DNA of 64,000 nucleotides from Streptomyces sp. MP131-18 (GTDB lineage Bacteria; Actinomycetota; Actinomycetes; Streptomycetales; Streptomycetaceae): positions 6,750,729 to 6,814,728 of the forward strand of contig NZ_LZNS01000001.1 in NCBI RefSeq assembly GCF_001984575.1, written 5' to 3'. The position numbers were made by a program, and so were the translations under genes. Below the pieces are notes generated by a model, which made no database searches, was not told the DNA's origin, and saw only the letters and a program-made list of their open reading frames with translations. Position 1 is the first letter of the stretch, and every line of letters starts with the position of its first letter. Positions 25,737 to 34,043 of the stretch are shown in pieces.

Positions 25737-27926
25737 GTGACGGATGTGACCGAACAGACAGTCACCGGCGGGGCCGGCTCTCCCGGATTCCTCGGCCGCA
25801 GAAGTGAGCTGGCCGCGCTGCACTCCGACGTGGAGAAGGCCGGCCTCGACACCCTCGCGGGCCGCCCCGTGGCCCGCGGCCGGGTCCTGCTGATCGCCGG
25901 CCGTCCCGGCAGCGGGAGAACGGCGCTGGCCGAGGAGTTCGCCGCCGAGATCAGCAGCGGCGCCGACTACCCGGACGGGCTGCTGCGCGCCCGGCTGACC
26001 GAGCCGGGCGGCAGCCCGGTGCCCGTCGAACGCGTCGCGCGCGACCTGCTGACGGAGCTGGGCGCCGACGCCCCGCCCGGGGCCGACGAGGACGAGCTGG
26101 CCGACATCCTGCGCGAGGCGCTCGACGGGCGCCGCGTCGTGCTGCTGCTCGACGACGTCTGCAGCGCCGAGCAGCTCGCCGAGCTGGTGCCCGACCACCG
26201 CGACTGCCTGGTGGTCGCCGTCTCCCGCGGGCCGCTTCCCAAGGTGCCCGACGTCCGCCCCTGCACCATCGGCGCCCTGGACCGGATCACCGCCGTGTCG
26301 CTGCTGGAGCGGGGCGCGGGCGATGTCCGCATCACCGTGGACCCCGGCGCGGCCGACACCCTGGCCGAGTCGTGCGGCCACCAGCCCGCCGCCCTCGTTC
26401 TCGTGGCCGGCTGGCTGGCCGCGCACCCGGAGGCCACCGTCGCCGACGCCGTGCGGCGCATGGCGGAGGCGGGGGATGCCGTGGCCGCCTCAGGCGAGGC
26501 GGCCGAGCAGGAGGCGGACGAGGACGCCGCCCCGCCCCCTTCCTCCGCCCCGCCCGGCTACCCGGCCCCGCCCCCGTACCCGCCGCCCGACGCCGCGGAC
26601 GAGCCGCTGCGCCGCGCGTTCCGCCTCGCGTACGCCACGCTGCCCGCGCCCGCGGCCCGGATGCTGCGGCTGCTCGCGCTGGCCCCGGCGGGCCTGGTCG
26701 ACGCGCACACCGCCGCCGCCCTGGCCGGCTGCCCCGTGCCGACCGCCCGCACCGCCCTGGCCGGCTTCGCCGCCGCGGGGCTGCTGCGGCCTGTGCCCGC
26801 CCGCGAGGGCGCGGGCGGCGGCGCCCAGTACCTGGTGCCCGGCTGCCTGGACGCGCTGTTGCGGGCGCTGCTGCACGCCGGGGACCGGCCCGCGGAGATC
26901 CTGCTCGCGCGCGCCCGCATGCTGGAGCGGACCGTCCGGCTGCTGCGCGCCTGCCACGCGGTCACCGAGCCGCAGGGCACGCCGGCCCGCGCGTGGCTGG
27001 CCGGCCTGCCCGGCTCCCTCCGGTTCGCCGGGCGCGCCGAGGCGGCCGGCTGGCTGGCCTCCCGGCAGTCGGCGCTGCTGGCCGCCGCACGCCTGGTCGT
27101 GGCGGACGGGCAGCTCGACACGCTCGCCCGCCGCCTGGTGAGCGCCCTCAGCCGCGCTCTGATCGCCCACCGCGGCGCGGAGGCGGCGGCCCCGGAGCTG
27201 TACCGGCTGCACGAGCTGGTGCTCGGCGTCGCCGAGCGCCAGAACCTGCCGAGGGAACGTGCCGCCGCGCTGCTCAACCTCGGCGACATCGACGCTCGCA
27301 CGGGCCGCCTGGCCGAGGCCCTTCAGCGGTACCGGGCCGCTCTGGAGGCGGCCAGGAGCGAACGGGACCAGGCCGACCCGCTGGCCGTCGGCCGCACCCT
27401 GGAGTCCATCGCGGGCACCTACGCGGAGCTCGGCGACTGGCAGCGGGCGGCCGACTGGTACAGCAGGGCCGTCGCGCTCGCCCAGTCCCGCGGCGACCTG
27501 CTCGCGCAGGCGCGGCTGCACGGCCGCATCGCCGCCGCGTGGACCTACACCGGCAACTGGCCCGAGGCGCTGCGCGCCTGGCGCGCTGCCGCCGCTGCGC
27601 ACCGCAGGACGGGGGACGCGCGTGCCCACGCGCGGGCTGTCGCGGAGACGGCGCGGGTGCAGGAGTACGCGGGCAGGCCGGAGGAGGCGGGGCGCACGGG
27701 GGAGGAGGCGCTGCGGCTGGCGGAACGGTCGGGCGACCGCCGCCTCCAGGCCGCGCTGCGCCTGCGCCTCGCCGACAGCGCCGACCGGCTCGGCCACTCC
27801 GCGGCCGCCGCCGCCCACCGTTCCGCGGCACAGGCGCTCCTGGCCGGGACTCGCCCGGTGGAATCCTCTGTGACTACAGAGGGAAACACTAATGAAACAG
27901 AGCTAGAGTCGCCGAAACTTGACTGA
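25737..27926 (+). CDS. STAND/AAA-type ATPase with C-terminal TPR repeats
   Basis: This is a 729-residue signalling-type protein. Residues about 18-260 are a P-loop NTPase of the AfsR/NB-ARC kind: Walker A is GRPGSGRT at 55-62, Walker B RRVVLLLDDVCS, and a GxP-like AESCGHQPAALVLVAGWLA follows. Residues about 250-295 are a Pro/Ala linker, then a winged-helix-like region (LRLLALAPAGLVDAHTAAAL). The last 200 residues are TPR repeats (ALLNLGDIDARTGRLAEAL and following). There is no N-terminal DNA-binding domain, so it is not a full AfsR/SARP. Its ligand and target are unknown. The GTG at 25737 is chosen because it starts just before the conserved FLGRRSEL segment. Confidence 0.85.
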   Translation: MTDVTEQTVTGGAGSPGFLGRRSELAALHSDVEKAGLDTLAGRPVARGRVLLIAGRPGSGRTALAEEFAAEISSGADYPDGLLRARLTEPGGSPVPVERVARDLLTELGADAPPGADEDELADILREALDGRRVVLLLDDVCSAEQLAELVPDHRDCLVVAVSRGPLPKVPDVRPCTIGALDRITAVSLLERGAGDVRITVDPGAADTLAESCGHQPAALVLVAGWLAAHPEATVADAVRRMAEAGDAVAASGEAAEQEADEDAAPPPSSAPPGYPAPPPYPPPDAADEPLRRAFRLAYATLPAPAARMLRLLALAPAGLVDAHTAAALAGCPVPTARTALAGFAAAGLLRPVPAREGAGGGAQYLVPGCLDALLRALLHAGDRPAEILLARARMLERTVRLLRACHAVTEPQGTPARAWLAGLPGSLRFAGRAEAAGWLASRQSALLAAARLVVADGQLDTLARRLVSALSRALIAHRGAEAAAPELYRLHELVLGVAERQNLPRERAAALLNLGDIDARTGRLAEALQRYRAALEAARSERDQADPLAVGRTLESIAGTYAELGDWQRAADWYSRAVALAQSRGDLLAQARLHGRIAAAWTYTGNWPEALRAWRAAAAAHRRTGDARAHARAVAETARVQEYAGRPEEAGRTGEEALRLAERSGDRRLQAALRLRLADSADRLGHSAAAAAHRSAAQALLAGTRPVESSVTTEGNTNETELESPKLD

Positions 27927-27957
27927 AAGCAAGGCTGTACATCGGTCAATCCTTCAT

Positions 27958-27963
27958 TAGACT
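27958..27963 (+). promoter_or_regulatory. Candidate -10 box of ald
   Basis: TAGACT lies 32 bp upstream of the ald GTG and matches the actinobacterial -10 consensus well. The matching -35 is weak. It is inferred from sequence only. Confidence 0.3.
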
Positions 27964-27994
27964 GGCTGCCGTAACCCTCCGTGACGCAAGGACC

Positions 27995-29119
27995 GTGATC
28001 GACGTGAAGGTCGGCATCCCCCGTGAGGTCAAAAACAACGAGTTCCGCGTGGCCACCACCCCGGCCGGAGTGCATGAGCTCGTCACCGGCGGACACCAGG
28101 TTCACGTGGAGCGGGGCGCCGGCCTCGGCTCCGCCATTCCCGACGACGAGTACGCCGCGGCCGGGGCCGAGCTGGCCGCGGACGCCGACGAGGTGTGGGC
28201 CAGGGCGGACCTGGTCCTGAAGGTCAAGGAGCCGGTGGCCGAGGAGTACCACCGGCTGCGCAAGGACCAGGTGCTGTTCACCTACCTCCATCTGGCCGCC
28301 TCCCGTGCGTGCACCGACGCGCTGCTGCGCTCCGGCACCACGGCCATCGCCTACGAGACGGTCGAGGGGCCGGGCCGCCAGCTCCCGCTGCTGGCCCCGA
28401 TGTCCGAGGTGGCCGGGCGGATCGCGCCGCAGGTGGGCGCCTACCACCTGATGCGTTCCGCCGGCGGGCGCGGCGTGCTGCCCGGCGGCGTGCCCGGCAC
28501 GCCGGCGGCCTCCGCGGTCGTCATCGGCGCCGGGGTCTCGGGGTGGAACGCCACGCAGATCGCGGTCGGCATGGGCTTCCAGGTCACCGTCCTGGACAAG
28601 GACATCGCCAAGCTCCGCGAGGCCGACCGGATCTTCGGCACGCAGGTGCGGACCGTGGCCGCCAACGCCTTCGAGGTCGAACGGGCGGTGCTCGCCGCCG
28701 ACCTTGTCGTCGGCGCGGTCCTCGTGCCGGGGGCCAGGGCGCCCAAGCTGGTGTCCAACGAGACGGTGGCGCGCATGAAGCCGGGGAGTGTTCTTGTCGA
28801 CATCGCGATCGACCAGGGCGGCTGTTTCGCCGACTCGCGCCCTACGACGCACGCGGACCCCACGTTCGCGGTCCACGACTCGCTCTTCTACTGCGTCGCC
28901 AATATGCCTGGCGCGGTGCCGAGCACGTCCACCCACGCGCTCACCAGCGCGACGCTGCCGTATATCGTGGAGCTGGCCAACCAGGGCTGGCAGCAGGCCG
29001 TTCGCCGTGACCCGGCGCTCGCCGCGGGGGTCAATGTGCACGACGGCCACGTCGTCTGCGGCCCGGTGGCGCAGGCGCACGACCTGCCGCACGCGGAGTT
29101 GCACGCGGTGCTCGGCTGA
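27995..29119 (+). CDS. ald: Alanine dehydrogenase
   Basis: This 374-residue NAD-dependent enzyme interconverts L-alanine with pyruvate and ammonia. The N-terminal VGIPREVKNNEFRVATTPAG is diagnostic. Catalytic Lys lies in VLKVKEP and His in FTYLHLAAS. The NAD site is VVIGAGVSGWNATQIA, with VLDKD as the acidic strand end. SVLVDIAIDQGGCF and the C-terminal NMPGAVPSTST are family blocks. The GTG at 27995 is used; the AAGGA site is better spaced for GTG at 28004, which would remove only three residues. Confidence 0.96.
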   Translation: MIDVKVGIPREVKNNEFRVATTPAGVHELVTGGHQVHVERGAGLGSAIPDDEYAAAGAELAADADEVWARADLVLKVKEPVAEEYHRLRKDQVLFTYLHLAASRACTDALLRSGTTAIAYETVEGPGRQLPLLAPMSEVAGRIAPQVGAYHLMRSAGGRGVLPGGVPGTPAASAVVIGAGVSGWNATQIAVGMGFQVTVLDKDIAKLREADRIFGTQVRTVAANAFEVERAVLAADLVVGAVLVPGARAPKLVSNETVARMKPGSVLVDIAIDQGGCFADSRPTTHADPTFAVHDSLFYCVANMPGAVPSTSTHALTSATLPYIVELANQGWQQAVRRDPALAAGVNVHDGHVVCGPVAQAHDLPHAELHAVLG

Positions 29120-29461
29120 CGCGCGGGCGCGGTCAACTCCCGGCGTCAACATCGGGAATGTCACACCACGCCGGGCGCGATCCCGGCGCGTCGGCGCGGA
29201 GCGGGCGTCGCGCGCGCCGTCGCGCGGTGGCCAACTCGTCGCGAACGTAGTGCTTTAACCGATTCGTGCGCCGTTGAATCGTCCCACTGACGCGTCTTGT
29301 GGCCTTGACAACCGAATGTTCGAGGCCCGACACATCCGTGCCGGTCCGGCGGATTGTGTTGCTGCGAACCACCGACACGCCATAGAGTCGCCAAACGTCG
29401 GCATGGTGCAACGCTGACCCTGTCTAGAAGTTTCCTGGTCCCCAAGGAGGTAAGACGACTT
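29120..29461 (+). promoter_or_regulatory. Leader region of the parA-scpAB operon
   Basis: This 342-bp noncoding stretch carries a candidate vegetative promoter (29359-29388) and, at its end, a full AAGGAGG ribosome-binding site near 29445-29451, 11 bases before the parA GTG. The GTTTCACGTGAAAC-type parS site is not present. Confidence 0.5.
29359..29388 (+). promoter_or_regulatory. Candidate vegetative promoter of parA
   Basis: TTGCTG (29359-29364) and TAGAGT (29383-29388) are separated by 18 bp. The predicted transcript would have a leader of about 65 nt before the GTG start. It is inferred from sequence only. Confidence 0.45.
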
Positions 29462-30631
29462 GTGAATGAGTCGACAATTACTCCCCGGGGGGGACAACCA
29501 GGGGTCCCGGAGCGGCATCAGGGCGCCTCGGAGCCGGCGGGCCACAGGAGCTCCGTCGCTGTCCATTCCTACGCAACCCACCAGAGCCCACCGAGCATGA
29601 CAGCGCATCAGAGCACGGACAGCCATGACGCCAATGCCATGGCAGGAGACCGAACGGGCGGCGAGGCCGGCCGTTTCCCCGACTACGAAGAGCTTCCGGA
29701 CGGGCAGTTCTACGACCCGGACGCGGAGTACGAGCCCGATCCCGAGTACGCGGCCACCATCGCCCCCGACGCGGCCCGGCAGCGCCGGGAGCGCATCGGA
29801 CCGACCGGCCGTCCGCTGCCGTACTTCCCCATTCCCGGGCCGCTCACCGAGCGCGGTCCGGCCAAGATCATCGCCATGTGCAACCAGAAGGGCGGGGTCG
29901 GCAAGACGACCTCGGCCATCAATCTGGGGGCCGCGCTGGCGGAGTACGGCCGCCGTGTGCTGCTGGTCGACTTCGACCCGCAGGGCGCGCTGTCCGTCGG
30001 CCTCGGGGTCAACCCGATGGAGCTCGACCTCACCATCTACAACCTGCTCATGGAGCGGGGGATGGCGCCGGACGAGGTGCTGCTGAAGACGGCGGTCGCC
30101 GGTATGGACCTGCTGCCGAGCAACATCGACCTCTCGGCGGCCGAGGTGCAGCTCGTCAGCGAGGTGGCCCGCGAGTCCACCCTCCAGCGGGCGCTGCAAC
30201 CGCTTGTCAGCGACTATGACTTCGTCATCATCGACTGCCAGCCCTCCCTGGGCCTCCTCACGGTGAACGCGCTTACCGCGGCGCACAAGGTGATCGTTCC
30301 GCTCGAGTGCGAGTTCTTCGCCCTGCGCGGGGTGGCGCTGCTCACCGAGACGATCGAGAAGGTGCAGGAGCGGCTGAACCCGGAGCTGCGCCTGGACGGC
30401 ATCCTGGCGACGATGTACGACTCCCGTACGGTGCACAGCCGGGAGGTACTCGCCCGGGTCGTGGAGGCGTTCGACGACAACGTCTACCACACCGTCATCG
30501 GGCGCACCGTCCGCTTCCCCGAGACCACGGTCGCGGGGGAGCCGATCACCACGTACGCCTCCAACTCGGTGGGGGCGGCGGCGTATCGCCAGCTGGCCAG
30601 GGAGGTGCTCGCCCGGTGCCACGCCGAGTGA
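29462..30631 (+). CDS. parA: ParA/Soj-family chromosome partition ATPase
   Basis: This is a 389-residue deviant-Walker ATPase. Residues 1-130 are a long hydrophilic, acidic N-terminal extension (Asp/Glu/Tyr-rich around PDYEELPDGQFYDPD). The ATPase core starts at AKIIAMCNQKGG, with the deviant Walker A KGGVGKTT at 143-150 and the signature Lys first. LLVDFDPQGALSVGLG and DFVIIDCQPSLG are the A' and Walker B motifs. It is followed, with overlapping stop and start, by a putative RHH protein and then scpA-scpB. No ParB is nearby. This ParA is distinct in position from the oriC-proximal parAB and may serve condensin or arm segregation. Confidence 0.93.
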   Translation: MNESTITPRGGQPGVPERHQGASEPAGHRSSVAVHSYATHQSPPSMTAHQSTDSHDANAMAGDRTGGEAGRFPDYEELPDGQFYDPDAEYEPDPEYAATIAPDAARQRRERIGPTGRPLPYFPIPGPLTERGPAKIIAMCNQKGGVGKTTSAINLGAALAEYGRRVLLVDFDPQGALSVGLGVNPMELDLTIYNLLMERGMAPDEVLLKTAVAGMDLLPSNIDLSAAEVQLVSEVARESTLQRALQPLVSDYDFVIIDCQPSLGLLTVNALTAAHKVIVPLECEFFALRGVALLTETIEKVQERLNPELRLDGILATMYDSRTVHSREVLARVVEAFDDNVYHTVIGRTVRFPETTVAGEPITTYASNSVGAAAYRQLAREVLARCHAE

Positions 30632-31200
30632 GTCTCCCGGCGGCCGACGAACTGTTCCGTAGTACCGGAGGGGCCGCGGTGCAGCCCTCGTCCCCTCCCG
30701 AGAACGCCGGCGGCACCGCCGAGAGCCCTTCCGCGCCGCGGGTGCCCTCCCCCTCCCCGGGGGAGCAGGCGCCCGGCGCTGAGGAGGGCGAGGGCACGCG
30801 GCAGCAGGAGCCGAAGACCGCGGGCCGCACGCCGGGCGCGGGCCGCGAGGCGGCCGTGCCCGGGCAGCCCAAGCGCGAGCCCGCCGGCCGTCAGACGCCG
30901 TCCGGCGCGGGCAAGAGCGCCCGGGCGAACAGCGCGGGCGCCGCACCGGCGAACGAACGGCGCCGCGGGCGCAGCCCTCGCCGCCCCAGCGGGCGTGAGC
31001 GCCACGACGAGAAGATCACGGTCTACGTCTCCGCCGAGGAGCTGATGGACCTGGAGCACGCCAGGCTGGTGCTGCGCGGCGAGCACGGTCTCGCCGTGGA
31101 CCGCGGCCGCATCGTGCGCGAGGCCGTCGCCGTCGTCCTGGCCGATCTGGAATCCCGCGGCGACGCGAGCATCCTCGTGCGCCGCCTGCGTGGCCGCTGA
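30628..31200 (+). CDS. Disordered protein with C-terminal ribbon-helix-helix-like domain
   Basis: This is a 190-residue protein translationally coupled to parA (GTGA overlap). A GTG at 30616 is an alternative start. Residues 1-125 are Pro/Gly/Ala/Glu- and then Arg-rich and look disordered and basic. The last 60 residues have an RHH pattern: a strand KITVYVSAEE, helix ELMDLEHARLVLRG, and helix DRGRIVREAVAVVLADLES. RHH proteins are the DNA-binding partners of many plasmid ParA ATPases, so a centromere- or DNA-adaptor role is inferred. No family name is assigned with confidence. Confidence 0.75.
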   Translation: MSLPAADELFRSTGGAAVQPSSPPENAGGTAESPSAPRVPSPSPGEQAPGAEEGEGTRQQEPKTAGRTPGAGREAAVPGQPKREPAGRQTPSGAGKSARANSAGAAPANERRRGRSPRRPSGRERHDEKITVYVSAEELMDLEHARLVLRGEHGLAVDRGRIVREAVAVVLADLESRGDASILVRRLRGR

Positions 31201-32398
31201 CCCCCGGGTGACCACCCCGGCACGCCCCCGGCGCCTGCTCGGCCGCGGCCCGGGAACGCAGTTTCCCGAAGCCGCTCCCGCGCCCGCCGGTGAAACTCCC
31301 GAGGAGCCGGCCGATGCCGGTGCCGGGGCTCCGGGGGCGGGCGCCGAGCCGCCACCGCCCGCGACGGCGGAGGAGCCCCCCGAGCCGGTGGAGCACGGCC
31401 CGGGCGCGGTAGGCGAGGTGGCGGCCGGGGCCGAGGAAGCCGCCGCAGACCCGGAGGAGTCCGCGGGCGGTGCCCAGGACGCGGACGACGGGCGGTTCAA
31501 GGTCGTTCTCGAAAACTTCGAGGGCCCGTTCGACCTGCTGCTCCAGCTCATCTCCCGGCACAAGCTGGACGTCACCGAGGTCGCTCTCTCCCGCGTCACC
31601 GACGAGTTCATGGCCCACATCCGTGCCATGGGCCCGGACTGGGACCTCGACCAGACCACCGAGTTCCTGGTGGTCGCGGCCACCCTGCTGGACCTGAAGG
31701 CCGCCAGGCTGCTGCCCACCGCCGAGGTCGAGGACGAGGCCGACCTGGCGCTGCTGGAGGCCCGCGACCTCCTCTTCGCGCGGCTGCTCCAGTACCGCGC
31801 CTACAAGCGGGTCGCGGACATCTTCAACGACCGCCTGGCCGCGGAGGCCAGCCGCCATCCGCGCACCGTCGGCCTCGAACCGCACCACGCCGAGCTGCTG
31901 CCCGACGTCGTCATCCGTATCGGCCCCGAGGGGTTCGCCCGCCTCGCGGTGAAGGCCATGCAGCCCAAGCCGAAGCCGCAGGTGTACGTCGACCACATCC
32001 ACGCCCCGCTGGTCAGCGTCCGCGAACAGGCCGAGGTCGTCGTCGCGCGGCTGAAGGAGCTGGGCCGGGCCGACTTCGCCGAGCTGACCCGCGACGCCCC
32101 GGACACGCTCACCGTCGTGGCCCGCTTCCTCGCCCTGCTCGAGCTGTACCGGGAGCGTGCCGTGACGCTCGACCAGGACGAGGCGCTCGGCCCGTTGATC
32201 ATCAGCTGGCAGGGGGCCGAGCCGGGGCGTCCGCTGGTCACCGACGAGTTCGACCAGGACGAGGCGCTCGGCCCGTTGATCATCAGCTGGCAGGGGGCCG
32301 AGCCGGGGCGTCCGCTGGTCACCGACGAGTTCGACCAGGCCGTGCCGCAGGAGACGGCGGACGGGGCCCGGGAGGAAGGAAAGGCGCAGCTCCCATGA
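31190..32398 (+). CDS. scpA: Segregation and condensation protein ScpA
   Basis: This 402-residue kleisin bridges SMC heads. Residues 1-100 are a Pro/Ala/Glu-rich extension. The kleisin N-terminal domain begins at FKVVLENFEGPFDLLLQLIS and continues VTEVALSRVTDEFMAHI. The SMC cap-binding winged helix is near residues 290-330 (LTVVARFLALLELYRER). The C-terminus carries two identical 27-residue blocks (DQDEALGPLIISWQGAEPGR and onward) encoded by an exact 81-bp tandem duplication. A normal ScpA has one. The start is either GTG 31190 (overlapping the previous gene) or GTG 31208. The stop overlaps the scpB ATG. Confidence 0.93.
   Translation: MAADPRVTTPARPRRLLGRGPGTQFPEAAPAPAGETPEEPADAGAGAPGAGAEPPPPATAEEPPEPVEHGPGAVGEVAAGAEEAAADPEESAGGAQDADDGRFKVVLENFEGPFDLLLQLISRHKLDVTEVALSRVTDEFMAHIRAMGPDWDLDQTTEFLVVAATLLDLKAARLLPTAEVEDEADLALLEARDLLFARLLQYRAYKRVADIFNDRLAAEASRHPRTVGLEPHHAELLPDVVIRIGPEGFARLAVKAMQPKPKPQVYVDHIHAPLVSVREQAEVVVARLKELGRADFAELTRDAPDTLTVVARFLALLELYRERAVTLDQDEALGPLIISWQGAEPGRPLVTDEFDQDEALGPLIISWQGAEPGRPLVTDEFDQAVPQETADGAREEGKAQLP
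32171..32332 (+). repeat. Exact 81-bp tandem duplication in scpA
   Basis: Bases 32171-32251 and 32252-32332 are identical over all 81 positions, including third codon positions. The boundary lies at GACCAGGACGAGG, with a partial third start GACCAGGC at 32333. The unit is 27 codons, so the frame is kept. Identity at silent sites implies a very recent event, or an assembly artefact. Confidence 0.95.
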
Positions 32399-33033
32399 GC
32401 GAGGACACCACCGCCGCGGCACCGCCCGCGCAGCCGCCGCTGAAGCCCTGGCTGGAAGCGGTTCTCATGGTCGTCGACGAGCCGGCCACCGAGGAGCACC
32501 TGGCGAAGGTCCTCGACCGGCCGCGGCGCGCGGTGGCGGCCGCGCTGCGCGAGCTGGCCGACGAGTACACGCGCGAGGGCCGCGGCTTCGAGCTGCGGCT
32601 GATCGCGGGTGGCTGGCGCTACTACACCAGGCCCGAGTACGCGGCGGCCGTCGAGGGCTTCGTCCTGGACGGCCAGCACGCCCGGCTCACGCAGGCCGCC
32701 CTGGAGACGCTGGCGGTCGTCGCCTACCGGCAGCCGGTCACCCGTTCCCGGGTCTCCGCCGTCCGCGGCGTGAACTGTGACGGCGTCATGCGCACCCTGC
32801 TCCAGCGCGGGCTGGTGGCCGAGGCGGGCACCGAACCCGAAACAGGTGCGATCCTGTATGTGACGACGCACTACTTCCTGGAGCGGATGGGCCTGCGCGG
32901 CCTTGACGAGCTACCCGAGCTGGCGCCCTTCCTCCCCGAGGCCGAGCAGGTCGAGGGCGAGAGCCAGGAGGGAGTGCCGTCGTTCGACGTGGACGAAGAA
33001 GACGACACCGGCGACTCCCCAACGGATCATTGA
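32395..33033 (+). CDS. scpB: Segregation and condensation protein ScpB
   Basis: This 212-residue protein has two winged-helix domains. The first covers KPWLEAVLMVVDEPATEEHLA and RRAVAAALRELADEYT. The second includes ALETLAVVAYRQPVTRSRVSAVRG and the ILYVTTHYFLERMGLRGLDELPEL ending typical of ScpB. An acidic tail follows. It forms the SMC-ScpA-ScpB condensin. The ATG overlaps the scpA stop (ATGA) and its TGA overlaps the rluB ATG (TGATG). Confidence 0.96.
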   Translation: MSEDTTAAAPPAQPPLKPWLEAVLMVVDEPATEEHLAKVLDRPRRAVAAALRELADEYTREGRGFELRLIAGGWRYYTRPEYAAAVEGFVLDGQHARLTQAALETLAVVAYRQPVTRSRVSAVRGVNCDGVMRTLLQRGLVAEAGTEPETGAILYVTTHYFLERMGLRGLDELPELAPFLPEAEQVEGESQEGVPSFDVDEEDDTGDSPTDH

Positions 33034-34001
33034 TGCGAAGCAGCGGCAGGAACAGCAACCGGAACTACCGGGGCGCGGGCAACAGCCGCGACGACCGGCA
33101 GCAGAGCTCGGGCCGGCCCCGACCGGAGGAGCGCAGGTACGGCAGCGGCGGCGGCCCGGCGCCGCGCAAGAAGCGGGCCGCCCCGGCGCGTTCCCGCGAG
33201 TACGACGCGCAGATCGAGGAGCGCAACCGCGCGCGCCACGACAAGCCGGCGCCGCGCCTCCCCAAGACGTTCGGCGACCAGGAGGGCGAGCGCCTCCAGA
33301 AGGTGCTGGCCCGCGCCGGGCTCGGCTCCCGGCGGGCGTGCGAGGAGCTGATCGACCAGGCCAGGGTCGAGGTGAACGGCAAGATCGTCACCTCCCAGGG
33401 GCGGCGGGTGGACCCGGACAAGGACGAGATCAGGGTGGACGGCCTGACCGTCGCCACCCAGTCGCACCTGTTCTTCGCGCTGAACAAGCCGGTCGGCGTC
33501 GTCTCCTCGATGGAGGACCCCGACGGCAGGCAGTGCCTTGGCGACTACGTGCAGAACCGCGAGACGCGGCTGTTCCACGTGGGCCGGCTCGACACCGACA
33601 CCGAGGGCCTGATTCTGCTGACGAACCACGGTGAGCTGGCCCACCGCCTCACACACCCCAAGTACGGCGTGACCAAGGGCTACCTCGCCGCCATCCAGGG
33701 GCCCATCCCGCGCGACCTCGGCAAGCGGCTGAAGGCGGGCGTGGAGCTGGAGGACGGCTACGCCCGCGCCGACAGCTTCCGGGTCGTGCAGAACACCGGG
33801 CGCAACTACCTGGTCGAGGTCTCGCTGCACGAGGGCCGCAAGCACATCGTGCGCCGCATGCTCGCCGAGGCGGGCTTCCCGGTGGACAAGCTGGTCAGGA
33901 CCAGGTTCGGGCCGATCGTGCTGGGCGACCAGAAGTCGGGCTGGCTGCGGAGGATGACCAACACCGAGGTGGGCCGGCTGATGCGCGAGGTGGGCCTGTA
34001 A
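33033..34001 (+). CDS. rluB: 23S rRNA pseudouridine synthase RluB/RsuA type
   Basis: This is a 322-residue protein. The first 80 residues are an Arg/Gly/Ser-rich basic extension. An S4 domain follows (ERLQKVLARAGLGSRRACEEL), then the RsuA/RluB catalytic domain with nucleophile Asp in HVGRLDTDTEGLILL. ALNKPVGVVSS and EVSLHEGRKHIVRRM are family blocks. It isomerises a uridine in large-subunit rRNA. It is co-translated with scpB, the usual actinobacterial arrangement. Confidence 0.95.
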   Translation: MRSSGRNSNRNYRGAGNSRDDRQQSSGRPRPEERRYGSGGGPAPRKKRAAPARSREYDAQIEERNRARHDKPAPRLPKTFGDQEGERLQKVLARAGLGSRRACEELIDQARVEVNGKIVTSQGRRVDPDKDEIRVDGLTVATQSHLFFALNKPVGVVSSMEDPDGRQCLGDYVQNRETRLFHVGRLDTDTEGLILLTNHGELAHRLTHPKYGVTKGYLAAIQGPIPRDLGKRLKAGVELEDGYARADSFRVVQNTGRNYLVEVSLHEGRKHIVRRMLAEAGFPVDKLVRTRFGPIVLGDQKSGWLRRMTNTEVGRLMREVGL

Positions 34002-34043
34002 GGGGCGGCCCTGCGCCGCCGCCCGCGGCACTACGCTGGAACG

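Noticed and set aside
23355..26426. 1023-codon antisense frame across pyrG, nudix and the STAND gene
   Set aside because: It overlaps three well-supported genes and has Val/Ala/Gly/His-rich composition typical of the complement of G+C-rich coding sequence.
29120..29461. parS site upstream of parA
   Set aside because: No GTTTCACGTGAAAC-like sequence is present in the leader.
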